From ATZT02 sp038145175 (GTDB lineage Bacteria; Actinomycetota; Actinomycetes; S36-B12; UBA5976): 64,000 nucleotides of DNA. The first letter of the stretch is position 1; the number at the start of each line of letters is the position of its first letter. Both the position numbers and the translations under genes were made by a program. The notes under the pieces are model-generated. The model did not search any database. It was not told the DNA's origin and saw nothing but the letters and a program-made list of their open reading frames with translations. The stretch spans positions 1 to 64,000 of the forward strand of contig JAYQPE010000005.1 of NCBI GenBank assembly GCA_038145175.1. Direction: 5' to 3'. Below are positions 42,953-50,949 of this stretch, one piece after another.

Positions 42953-44535
42953 TTAAAATTAACAACACGGGCAAATTTTGCATCCATAGCTTTTGCTACT
43001 TCATTTAAAACTTCTTGCGGAATTTCAGAATCAAGAGTTAAAGCAACTAAAGCAGTGCCACCTTTTGCTTCTCGAGATAACTGCAAATTAGCAATATTTA
43101 TATCGTGTTTACCTAATATTCCACCAATTAATCCCAGCATGCCTGGTCTGTCTAAATATTTCAAAAATGCCATGTGATCACTTATTGCCACATCTAATTC
43201 ATATTTATCAATGCCAACTAATTTAACTGTTGATTGAGTGCCTGAGATAGTTCCTGTTACTGAAACGTGTTCTGCTGCATTAGTTGTGATTTCAACTTTT
43301 GCTTGTACTCGATAATTTGGTGAATCTTTGTCGGTAAAGATTGAGGATTCAATACCTCGATCTTGTGCAATATTTGGTGCATTTACATAAGTAACTGCTA
43401 CATCAACTAATTGAGTTAGAACACCTTTAAGAGCTGAAGTTTGTAAAATTTTGACATCATTTTCTACAACTTCTCCCCTAACTTCAACATGAACTCTGGT
43501 GACTGAACTTGTTACCAAACAAGCTGCAATTCTTCCTATGTTTTCTACTAAAGGTAAAAGTGGTCTGACTGGTTTAGCAATTGCTCCACCTTTAACATTT
43601 ACGGCATCTGGTACTAGTTCTCCACTTAATGCCAAACGAACTGATTTAGCCACAGCAATTCCTGCTTTTTCTTGAGCTTCATCAGTTGATGCTCCTAAAT
43701 GGGGGGTGCTAACAACTACTTCTAATTCAAAAAGTGGTGAATCGGTGCAAGGCTCTTTTGAAAACACATCAAGTCCTGCACCAGCAACTCTTTTTTCTTT
43801 TATTGCTTTATAGAGTGCATTTTCATCTAATATTCCACCGCGAGATGCATTAATTATTCTTACACTTGGTTTAACTTTTTTTAAGGCTTCTTCTCCAATT
43901 AATCCAATTGTTTCGGGATTTTTTGGTAAGTGAATTGTGATGAAATCACTTTGTTCTAATAATTCATCAAGTGAAACCATTTTGACATTATGCTGAGCAG
44001 CTTTAGCTGGTTGAACATATGGATCATAGGCAATTAAATTAACCCCAAAGCCCAACAATCTTTGGGCAACTAATACTCCAATTCTTCCAAAACCAACAAT
44101 TCCAATTGTCTTATCTAAAAGTTCAACACCTGTGAATTTACTTCTTTTCCATTGACCATTTTTTAAAGTTATATTTGCTGGCACAACATTTCGTGCAGTT
44201 GCCAATATCAATGCAATTGCTAATTCTGCTGCTGAAGTGATATTTGAAGTTGGAGCATTTACAACCATCACTCCATTTTCTGATGCAACCTTGACATCTA
44301 CGTTATCTAATCCAACCCCTGCTCTTGCAATAACTTTCAAATTTTTTGCATGACTTAAAGCTTCAGCATCTAATTTTGTAGCTGAACGAATTAAAATTGC
44401 ATCAGCATTTTCTAAATTATTAAATAGTTCTTCTCGATTTGTTCCATCGCAATTTTTTATTTCAAATTCACTACCTAAAGCACTAATTGTTGCTGGAGAT
44501 AACTCTTCAGCGATAACTACAATTGGCTTTGGCAT
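42949..44535 (-). CDS. serA: D-3-phosphoglycerate dehydrogenase
   Basis: SerA catalyses the first step of serine synthesis. The 528-residue protein is the long actinobacterial form: catalytic and NAD domains (about 1-315, with GFGRIGVLVAQRL and STPHLGASTDEAQEKAG), an intervening allosteric domain (about 320-445), and a C-terminal ACT domain (about 452-528, DRPGMLGLIGGILGKHDINI) that binds serine. It lies 4 bases after the small DUF2256 gene in the ilvBNC-DUF2256-serA run. Confidence 0.95.
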   Translation of the reverse strand: MPKPIVVIAEELSPATISALGSEFEIKNCDGTNREELFNNLENADAILIRSATKLDAEALSHAKNLKVIARAGVGLDNVDVKVASENGVMVVNAPTSNITSAAELAIALILATARNVVPANITLKNGQWKRSKFTGVELLDKTIGIVGFGRIGVLVAQRLLGFGVNLIAYDPYVQPAKAAQHNVKMVSLDELLEQSDFITIHLPKNPETIGLIGEEALKKVKPSVRIINASRGGILDENALYKAIKEKRVAGAGLDVFSKEPCTDSPLFELEVVVSTPHLGASTDEAQEKAGIAVAKSVRLALSGELVPDAVNVKGGAIAKPVRPLLPLVENIGRIAACLVTSSVTRVHVEVRGEVVENDVKILQTSALKGVLTQLVDVAVTYVNAPNIAQDRGIESSIFTDKDSPNYRVQAKVEITTNAAEHVSVTGTISGTQSTVKLVGIDKYELDVAISDHMAFLKYLDRPGMLGLIGGILGKHDINIANLQLSREAKGGTALVALTLDSEIPQEVLNEVAKAMDAKFARVVNFN

Positions 44536-44539
44536 ATAT

Positions 44540-44695
44540 CTAGCCTACTTTGTTAGATTTTTTCTTTTTACAAGCATTAGAACAATATTTAACTTCATCC
44601 CAGTTTTTAGCCCATGATTTTCGCCATGTCATTTTTCGGCCACAAGCAACACAGATTTTTTCTAATTTAGGATGTTTAGAAATATGTTGGCCCAT
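44540..44695 (-). CDS. Small zinc-ribbon DUF2256 protein
   Basis: This 51-residue gene lies in the gap between ilvC and serA. The protein has a CVAC pair (15-18), MTWRKSWAKNWDEVKYCSNAC (as RKSWAKNWDEV and YCSNAC) and a basic tail, matching the DUF2256 family, whose function is unknown. Its four cysteines (15, 18, 38, 42) could bind one zinc ion. A 16-bp hairpin overlaps its ATG and first codons, and no ribosome-binding sequence is visible; serA begins 4 bases after its stop. Confidence 0.85.
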   Translation of the reverse strand: MGQHISKHPKLEKICVACGRKMTWRKSWAKNWDEVKYCSNACKKKKSNKVG

Positions 44696-44722
44696 TTAAT
44701 AATTATTTATTAAATGGGCCAA
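44687..44722 (-). promoter_or_regulatory. Perfect 16-bp hairpin over the DUF2256 start codon
   Basis: TTGGCCCATTTAATAA and TTATTAAATGGGCCAA form a perfect 16-bp stem with a 4-base loop, 15 bases after the ilvC stop. The second arm on the minus strand contains the ATG and next two codons of the DUF2256 gene. No U-run follows, so this is not a classic terminator. It could hide the start codon, act as an RNA processing site or protect the ilvBNC 3' end. Confidence 0.7.
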
Positions 44723-44737
44723 TAACGCTATTTGAAA

Positions 44738-45763
44738 TTAACGAGAAACTTTACCTGCGAAATCATCTTGGGATTTATCAACCCAAGCCATGAGATCTCT
44801 TAATTTCTTACCAACTTCTTCAATTTGAGCCTGCTCGCCCTTTGCTCTGAATTTCTTGAATTTTTTAGCTCCATTATCTTGATCATCAATGAAGTCTTGA
44901 GCAAATGAGCCATCTTGAATTTTCTTCAAGATTTTTTTCATTCTTTTCTTAGTTTTCTTATTGATTACTTTTGGACCTGAAACATAATCGCCATATTCTG
45001 CAGTGTCAGATACTGACCAACGCATCTTGGCAATTCCGCCTTCATACATAAGATCAACAATTAGTTTTAATTCGTGTAAACATTCAAAATATGCAACTTC
45101 TGGTTGATAACCTGCTTCAACTAAAGTTTCAAATCCTGCTTGAACTAATGCGGTGGTTCCTCCGCAAAGAACTGCCTGTTCACCAAACAAATCAGTTTCT
45201 GTTTCTTCAGTGAAAGTTGTTTTAATTCCACCAGCTCTTAATCCACCAATTGCTTTTGCATAAGAAAGTGCAAGTTCCCAAGCTTTACCTGAATTATTTT
45301 GTTCAACTGCAACGATCACAGGAACTCCACGGCCATTTGTATATTCACGTCGAACTAAATGTCCTGGACCTTTTGGTGCAACCATACATACATCAACATC
45401 TTTTGGAGGTTTGATATAACCAAAACGAATATTAAATCCGTGTGAGAAAAATAATGCTTTGTTACTTGTTAAGTTTGGTTCAATTGATTCTTTATAAATA
45501 TGTCTTTGCACATGATCTGGTGCAAGAACCATAATCACATCTGCTTCTTGTGCAGCTTGAGCAGGTGTAACAACTCTTAAACCTTCTTTTTCAGCTTTTG
45601 CTCTACTTGGAGATCCCTCTTTTAAACCAACACGAACGTCAACTCCTGAGTCACGAAGATTTAGTGCGTGAGCATGACCTTGGGAACCATAACCAATTAC
45701 AGCAACTTTCTTAGATTTAATAATTTCTAAATCTGCATCTTTGTCATAAAACATTTCGGCCAT
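44738..45763 (-). CDS. ilvC: Ketol-acid reductoisomerase
   Basis: IlvC converts acetolactate and acetohydroxybutyrate to dihydroxy acids with NADPH. The 341-residue class I enzyme has the Rossmann motif GYGSQGHAHALNLRDSG (24-40), APKGPGHLVR, and the knotted helical domain with EQAVLCGG and LIVDLMYEGG. It follows ilvN by 41 bases in ilvBNC. The C-terminal stretch (about 265-320) is unusually Lys-rich. Confidence 0.96.
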   Translation of the reverse strand: MAEMFYDKDADLEIIKSKKVAVIGYGSQGHAHALNLRDSGVDVRVGLKEGSPSRAKAEKEGLRVVTPAQAAQEADVIMVLAPDHVQRHIYKESIEPNLTSNKALFFSHGFNIRFGYIKPPKDVDVCMVAPKGPGHLVRREYTNGRGVPVIVAVEQNNSGKAWELALSYAKAIGGLRAGGIKTTFTEETETDLFGEQAVLCGGTTALVQAGFETLVEAGYQPEVAYFECLHELKLIVDLMYEGGIAKMRWSVSDTAEYGDYVSGPKVINKKTKKRMKKILKKIQDGSFAQDFIDDQDNGAKKFKKFRAKGEQAQIEEVGKKLRDLMAWVDKSQDDFAGKVSR

Positions 45764-45804
45764 TTGCGTTTACTTTCCTTTTCTTTTTTTCGGTTGGTTA
45801 ATTA

Positions 45805-46311
45805 CTAGCGTAATGTGCGCTCAGAGGCAGATTTTGCTCCGCGTCCAATTGCCACCATGCCTGATTGAACTAGTTCCTTGATTCCATAATCTTCTAAAAC
45901 TTTTAAGAGAGCCTGGATTTTGTCATGATTTCCAGTGGCTTCAATAGTTATCGCATCATTAGAGACATCAACTACTTTTGCTCTAAAAAGAGAAACGGTT
46001 TCTAAAATACTTGATCGATTCTGAGCATCTGCTTTAACTTTGACAAGTAAAAGTTCTCTTTGTACCGCAGCAGTGTTATCAAGTTCTACAATCTTTAAAA
46101 CATTTACTAATTTATTTAGCTGCTTTGTTACTTGCTCTAGCGGAGATTCAGCAACATTAACCACAATTGTCATACGAGATACACCACTAGTTTCAGTTGG
46201 ACCAACCGCTAATGATTCAATGTTGAATCCACGTCTGGCAAACAAACTCGCAGTTCTTGCCAAAACACCAGGTTGATCTTCCACAAGAACGCTTAAAGTG
46301 TGTCTACTCAT
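45805..46311 (-). CDS. ilvN: Acetolactate synthase small subunit
   Basis: This is the regulatory subunit that makes IlvB sensitive to valine. The 168-residue protein has an N-terminal ACT domain (HTLSVLVEDQPGVLARTASLF) and the C-terminal small-subunit domain (from about 85). Its start overlaps the ilvB stop (ATGA), so the two subunits are made in step. Confidence 0.96.
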   Translation of the reverse strand: MSRHTLSVLVEDQPGVLARTASLFARRGFNIESLAVGPTETSGVSRMTIVVNVAESPLEQVTKQLNKLVNVLKIVELDNTAAVQRELLLVKVKADAQNRSSILETVSLFRAKVVDVSNDAITIEATGNHDKIQALLKVLEDYGIKELVQSGMVAIGRGAKSASERTLR

Positions 46312-48053
46312 TCGTCATCACTTCGCATCCATTTTGGTGCCATGTCGCGAGCAAACTTGATTTCAGAATTACTCATACCTGCTGCCACCATTGGCCAAAC
46401 CATGGCATCTTTATGAACCACGAAATCAATCACAACTGGTGCATCATTGAGGCCTAAAGCTTTTTCAATTACTACATCAACTTCATCTTTGTTTTCACAA
46501 CGCAATCCATGACATCCATATGCATCTGCAAGTTTCACAAAATCAGGAATTCTGTTTGTGTGAAGATCTGTATTGGAATATCTATTGTTATAAAACAAAG
46601 ATTGCCATTGTCTAACCATGCCCAGTGCGTTGTTATTAATCAATCCAACTTTGATGGGAATGTTGTTGATTGTGCAAGTGGCTAATTCTTGATTAGTCAT
46701 TTGAAAGCAACCATCTCCATCAATTGCCCAAACATCTTTATCAGGTGCGCCAACTTTTGCACCCATGGCAGCAGGAATTGCATAACCCATAGTTCCTAAG
46801 CCACCTGAGTTAAGCCAAGTTCCCGGATTTTCATATTTAATAAATTGGGCTGCCCACATTTGATGTTGACCAACTCCTGCTGCATACAAAGCATCAGGGC
46901 CAGTGATTTCACCAATTCTTTGAATTACATATTGAGGAGAAAGAGAACCGTCATGTGGTTCGTCATAACCAAGTGGATATTCATTTCTTAATCTATTTAG
47001 ATTTGCCCACCATGCTTCATAATTTCCAATTCGTCCTGCTTTATGTTCATCTTTTATTGCAGCAATTAGTTCAATCATGGTTTCTTTTGCATCGCCCACT
47101 ATAGGAACATGAGCAAATCTATTTTTTCCAATTTCAGCAGGATCTATATCAATATGTATGACATCTGCTTCTGGAGCAAAAGATGAAAGTTGTCCAGTTA
47201 CTCGATCATCAAATCTTGTTCCGATTGCAATAAGCAAATCACTTTGCTGTAATGATCCAACTGCTGCCACTGTGCCATGCATTCCCGGCATTCCTAAATG
47301 TTGTGGATGTGAATCTGGGAAAGCACCTCGTGCCATCAAAGTTGTCACAACTGGAATTTGAGTAAGTTCTGCTAATTGGAATAACTCTTTACTAGCTTCT
47401 GACTTAATTACTCCTCCACCAATGTAAAGAACAGGTTTTTTAGCGTTGATAATTCTTTCGGCAGCTTCTTTTACTCTTTTTGCATTTGGTTTAGCTGTTG
47501 GATGATAACCAGGTAAATTCATAACGGGTGGCCAATTAAATTTAGTTTTAGCATTCAAAGCGTCTTTAGAAATATCAACTAAAACAGGACCTGGTCTTCC
47601 AGTTGAGGCAATGTGAAAAGCTTCTGCAATAGCTCTTGGAATGTCCTCTGCTTTAGTAACTAAATAATTATGTTTTGTAATTGGAAAAGTAATTCCTCTA
47701 ATGTCTGCTTCTTGAAACGCATCTGTTCCGATTGCATTTGAAGGAACTTGACCAGTAATTGCAACCATTGGCACAGAATCCATATGGGCATCTGCAATTG
47801 GTGTAACTAAATTTGTTGCACCAGGTCCACTCGTTGCCATGCAAACACCAACGCGACCTGTGGCAAGTGCATAACCTTCTGCAGCATGTCCTGCACCTTG
47901 TTCATGTCTTACTAATATGTGACGTAATTTTTTTGAATCCATTAATGGATCGTATGCAGGAAGAATTGCTCCGCCCGGAATTCCAAAGACTGTATCTACA
48001 CCTGCAGATTCCAAAGATTGAACTAAACTTTGTGCACCGGTGATTTCGGTCAT
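46308..48053 (-). CDS. ilvB: Acetolactate synthase large subunit
   Basis: This thiamine-diphosphate enzyme makes acetolactate and acetohydroxybutyrate. I favour the ATG at 48053 (581 residues, MTEITGAQSLVQ), nine bases after AAAGGA; an ATG two codons upstream is possible, and longer open frame into the leader is not credible. The catalytic Glu is in VRHEQGAGHAAEGYA, and the ThDP motif is GDGCFQMTNQEL. A valine/leucine leader peptide and terminator precede it, and ilvN overlaps its stop. Confidence 0.96.
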   Translation of the reverse strand: MTEITGAQSLVQSLESAGVDTVFGIPGGAILPAYDPLMDSKKLRHILVRHEQGAGHAAEGYALATGRVGVCMATSGPGATNLVTPIADAHMDSVPMVAITGQVPSNAIGTDAFQEADIRGITFPITKHNYLVTKAEDIPRAIAEAFHIASTGRPGPVLVDISKDALNAKTKFNWPPVMNLPGYHPTAKPNAKRVKEAAERIINAKKPVLYIGGGVIKSEASKELFQLAELTQIPVVTTLMARGAFPDSHPQHLGMPGMHGTVAAVGSLQQSDLLIAIGTRFDDRVTGQLSSFAPEADVIHIDIDPAEIGKNRFAHVPIVGDAKETMIELIAAIKDEHKAGRIGNYEAWWANLNRLRNEYPLGYDEPHDGSLSPQYVIQRIGEITGPDALYAAGVGQHQMWAAQFIKYENPGTWLNSGGLGTMGYAIPAAMGAKVGAPDKDVWAIDGDGCFQMTNQELATCTINNIPIKVGLINNNALGMVRQWQSLFYNNRYSNTDLHTNRIPDFVKLADAYGCHGLRCENKDEVDVVIEKALGLNDAPVVIDFVVHKDAMVWPMVAAGMSNSEIKFARDMAPKWMRSDDE

Positions 48054-48129
48054 GAACATGTTTCCTTTAAATCGGGGAAGAATTCTTTTTAAGGAATTCT
48101 TCAATTGTTTCAGTAGCCTTTAACCCACT

Positions 48130-48165
48130 AAAAAACCCCCCGGCCTTTTTTAGGCAAACGGAGGG
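48130..48165 (-). terminator. Attenuator terminator in the ilvB leader
   Basis: CCCTCCG pairs with CGGGGGG, with an inner GCCT/AGGC stem, followed by TTTTTT on the minus strand: an intrinsic terminator about 77 bases before ilvB. It lies directly downstream of the antiterminator-type hairpin at 48168-48199. Confidence 0.85.
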
Positions 48166-48167
48166 TG

Positions 48168-48199
48168 GCGCGTGGGCTAATTCTTGCTAGCCGACGCGC
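48168..48199 (-). promoter_or_regulatory. Leader hairpin overlapping the ilvB leader peptide stop
   Basis: On the minus strand GCGCGT-C-GGCTA pairs with TAGCC-C-ACGCGC (11 paired bases with one opposed C-C). The first arm covers the last codons and the stop of the leader peptide, so a ribosome at or short of the stop would change its folding and that of the following terminator. Confidence 0.7.
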
Positions 48200-48228
48200 T
48201 CGCTAACTACCACGAGTGCATTTCTCAT
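48187..48228 (-). CDS. Valine/leucine-rich leader peptide of ilvB
   Basis: This 13-residue open frame reads MRNALVVVSERVG. Consecutive codons CTC GTG GTA GTT give Leu-Val-Val-Val. It ends inside the first leader hairpin, upstream of an intrinsic terminator and ilvBNC. This is the known actinobacterial ilvB attenuation layout. It has no ribosome-binding sequence; GATAAT lies 10 bases before the ATG, so the transcript is probably almost leaderless. Confidence 0.85.
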   Translation of the reverse strand: MRNALVVVSERVG

Positions 48229-48238
48229 TGGACAAAAG

Positions 48239-48244
48239 ATTATC
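48239..48244 (-). promoter_or_regulatory. Likely -10 element of the ilvBNC leader transcript
   Basis: GATAAT on the minus strand is 10 bases before the leader peptide ATG. Transcription would start about 3 bases before that ATG. A -35 element is not clear. Confidence 0.5.
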
Positions 48245-48325
48245 AGCCAAATCTAGATCGGTCTAGTCCTATCCCCTGTGAACTAGTCAGGCTTGAAAAA
48301 TACTCAAGAATTAAACTTATTCATT

Positions 48326-49234
48326 ATGGATCTAGATAAAGTCATTCTTTATTACGCATTCACTCCCGTGAATGACCCACAAGCTTTGATGTTGTGGCAA
48401 AAGACTTTATGTCAATCTTTAAATATAAAGGGCAGAATTTTAATTTCACCACATGGCATAAATGGAACCTTGGGTGGAAAGATGGAAGATTTAAAAAAAT
48501 ACATCAAACAAACCAGGCTTTATCCAGGATTTAAGAAAATTGATTTTAAATGGTCCGAAGGAACTGGAAATGATTTTCCAAAACTAAAAGTAAAAGTTAA
48601 AGAAGAATTAGTTCCATTTGGAAATACTGATGAAATTAAAGTGAGTGAAACTGGAATTATTGGTGGTGGAACTCACCTTAAGCCAGAACAAGTCCACAAA
48701 TTAGTTGAAGAAAGAAAAGATGAAGTGATCTTCTTTGATGGTCGTAATTCTTTTGAAGCAAAAGTAGGAAAATTTAAAAATGCAGTTGTGCCACAAACTT
48801 CTACCACAAGAGATTTCATTAAAGAAATTGAAAGCGGAAAATACGATCACTTAAAAAATAAAGCAGTTGTTACTTACTGCACCGGTGGTATCAGGTGTGA
48901 AGTTTTATCTGTCTTAATGAAAAATAGAGGCTTTAGCGAGGTTTACCAAATAAAAGGTGGAATTGTTCGCTACGGCAACAAATATGGTGATGATGGATTT
49001 TGGGAAGGTTCTCTTTACACCTTTGATGATCGATTAACCATAGATTTCAGTGATAAAACAAAATTGATTGGTACATGTGCCAGATGTAGCGCAAAAACTA
49101 AATCATTTAGAAATTGTCAAAATCCAAATTGCCATCAATTAGTTTTACTTTGCGATGATTGCTATGCCACTCACGTTGGAATGCCATGTGTGCATGATCG
49201 CGAGACTAAACAAAATCGCGAACTAGTTGGTTAA
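48326..49234 (+). CDS. trhO: Rhodanese-domain tRNA uridine hydroxylase TrhO (YceA/UPF0176 family)
   Basis: TrhO hydroxylates uridine 34 of certain tRNAs, using O2. I start it at 48326 (302 residues, MDLDKVILYYAF) rather than 11 codons upstream, matching the family N-terminus. It has an acylphosphatase-like N-terminal domain (about 1-95), a rhodanese domain with the active loop VTYCTGGIRCE, and a C-terminal segment rich in Cys pairs (CARC, CQNPNC, CDDC). It is divergent from ilvB and converges on ilvD. Confidence 0.92.
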   Translation: MDLDKVILYYAFTPVNDPQALMLWQKTLCQSLNIKGRILISPHGINGTLGGKMEDLKKYIKQTRLYPGFKKIDFKWSEGTGNDFPKLKVKVKEELVPFGNTDEIKVSETGIIGGGTHLKPEQVHKLVEERKDEVIFFDGRNSFEAKVGKFKNAVVPQTSTTRDFIKEIESGKYDHLKNKAVVTYCTGGIRCEVLSVLMKNRGFSEVYQIKGGIVRYGNKYGDDGFWEGSLYTFDDRLTIDFSDKTKLIGTCARCSAKTKSFRNCQNPNCHQLVLLCDDCYATHVGMPCVHDRETKQNRELVG

Positions 49235-50916
49235 TTACAAACAGCACCTTTAGCTGAAGTTCCAACTAAACGAGCATATTTTCCAAGTACTCCAGTTGTA
49301 TACCTTGGTTGCGCTGGTTTCCAATTAGCTTTTCTTTGTTCCAAAGTTTTTTCATCAACTAATAAATCTAATCTTCTATTTGTTAAATCTAATTTAATTT
49401 TGTCCCCAGTTTCAACCAATGCAATTGGACCACCATCAGTTGCTTCAGGTGCTACGTGACCGATACAAAATCCAGCAGTTGCACCACTAAATCTTCCATC
49501 TGTAACTAACATGACATCTTTACCTAAACCTGCACCTTTAATTGCTGCTGTAACCGCTAACATTTCACGCATTCCCGGACCACCTTTTGGTCCTTCATAT
49601 CGAATTACCACAACATCGCCTTTAACAATTTTTCCTTGGGTTAAAGCTTCCATGGCAAATTTTTCATCATCATAAACTTTTGCAGTTCCTTCAAAAATTG
49701 GTGATTCAACAGATGCTGCTTTAATAACAGATCCTTCAGGAGCAAGAGATCCTTTAAGAATTACTAAACCACCAGTTTTGTGAATTGGATTATTTACAGC
49801 ATAAATAATTTTTCCGTCAGGATCTGGCGGATTTATGTCCTGTAGATTTTCTGCCAAAGTTTTTCCAGTCACAGTTAAGGCATCTCCGTGCATTAAACCT
49901 GCATCAAGTAAAGCTTTCATAACTACTGGAACTCCACCTATTTTGTCTAAATCATTCATTACATATCGACCAAATGGTTTAACATCTGCCAAGTGTGGAG
50001 TTTTATCACCGATTCGATTGAAATCATCAATAGTTAAATCAACTTTTGCTTCATGAGCAATTGCTAATAAATGTAATACTGCGTTAGTTGATCCACCAAG
50101 TGCCATTAAAACTGTGATGGCATTTTCAAATGCTTTCTTGGTCATAATGTCTCTTGCTGTAATTCCTTTTTTAATTAAATTAACTACCGCTTCACCAGCT
50201 GCAAAAGCATCAGCATCACGTCTTGAATCAATAGCTGGAGCACTAGCACTTCCAGGAAGAGCCATTCCTAGGGCTTCTGCTGCAGAACTCATAGTGTTTG
50301 CGGTAAACATTCCTCCACAAGCACCTTCACCAGGACATGCTGCTCTTTCAATATCACCTAATTCTTTTTCAGTTATTTTTCCTAAAGCACAAGCTCCAAC
50401 ACCTTCGAAAACATCTTGGATAGTTAAATCTTTTCCATTTAAATTTCCTGGCATTATTGATCCGTTATATATAAAAACATTTGCTAAATCTAATCTTGCT
50501 GCTGCCATTAGCATTCCCGGCAAAGATTTATCACAACCTGCCAAGGTAACGCTGCCGTCTAATCTTTCAGCATGCATCACGCATTCAACTGAATCTGTAA
50601 TTATTTCTCTACTTACTAACGATGCACGCATTCCTTCATGTCCCATAGAGATTCCATCTGAAACTGAAATTGTTGAAAATTCCATGGGAAATCCACCAGC
50701 TGCAAAAACACCTGCTTTGGCTTTTTCTGCTAATCGTCTTAATGACATATTGCAAGGTGTTATTTCATTCCAAGAAGATGCAATTCCTATTTGTGGTTTT
50801 TTAAAATCTTCATCTTTCATTCCTACTGCACGTAACATGGCTCGTGCTGGTGCGCGTTCAAAACCTTCAGTTACATCTTTACTTCTTGGTTTTAAATCAC
50901 CTGGTTTAGTTGCCAT
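49231..50916 (-). CDS. ilvD: Dihydroxy-acid dehydratase
   Basis: IlvD dehydrates the dihydroxy acids made by IlvC. The 561-residue protein has the cluster-binding cysteines in TPCNMSL, AGCDKSLPG and CPGEGACGGMFTANTM, consistent with the [2Fe-2S] type. It lies 33 bases downstream of gatB's start region on the same strand (gatCAB is upstream of it), with no leader of its own, and overlaps trhO tail-to-tail by 4 bases. Confidence 0.96.
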   Translation of the reverse strand: MATKPGDLKPRSKDVTEGFERAPARAMLRAVGMKDEDFKKPQIGIASSWNEITPCNMSLRRLAEKAKAGVFAAGGFPMEFSTISVSDGISMGHEGMRASLVSREIITDSVECVMHAERLDGSVTLAGCDKSLPGMLMAAARLDLANVFIYNGSIMPGNLNGKDLTIQDVFEGVGACALGKITEKELGDIERAACPGEGACGGMFTANTMSSAAEALGMALPGSASAPAIDSRRDADAFAAGEAVVNLIKKGITARDIMTKKAFENAITVLMALGGSTNAVLHLLAIAHEAKVDLTIDDFNRIGDKTPHLADVKPFGRYVMNDLDKIGGVPVVMKALLDAGLMHGDALTVTGKTLAENLQDINPPDPDGKIIYAVNNPIHKTGGLVILKGSLAPEGSVIKAASVESPIFEGTAKVYDDEKFAMEALTQGKIVKGDVVVIRYEGPKGGPGMREMLAVTAAIKGAGLGKDVMLVTDGRFSGATAGFCIGHVAPEATDGGPIALVETGDKIKLDLTNRRLDLLVDEKTLEQRKANWKPAQPRYTTGVLGKYARLVGTSAKGAVCN

Positions 50917-50949
50917 ATAAATACTGTATCTATATCAATTCTTTTTGTT

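Noticed and set aside
50114..50920. 268-codon plus-strand open frame opposite ilvD
   Set aside because: It is wholly antisense to the strongly conserved ilvD coding sequence and its predicted product has no recognisable domain.
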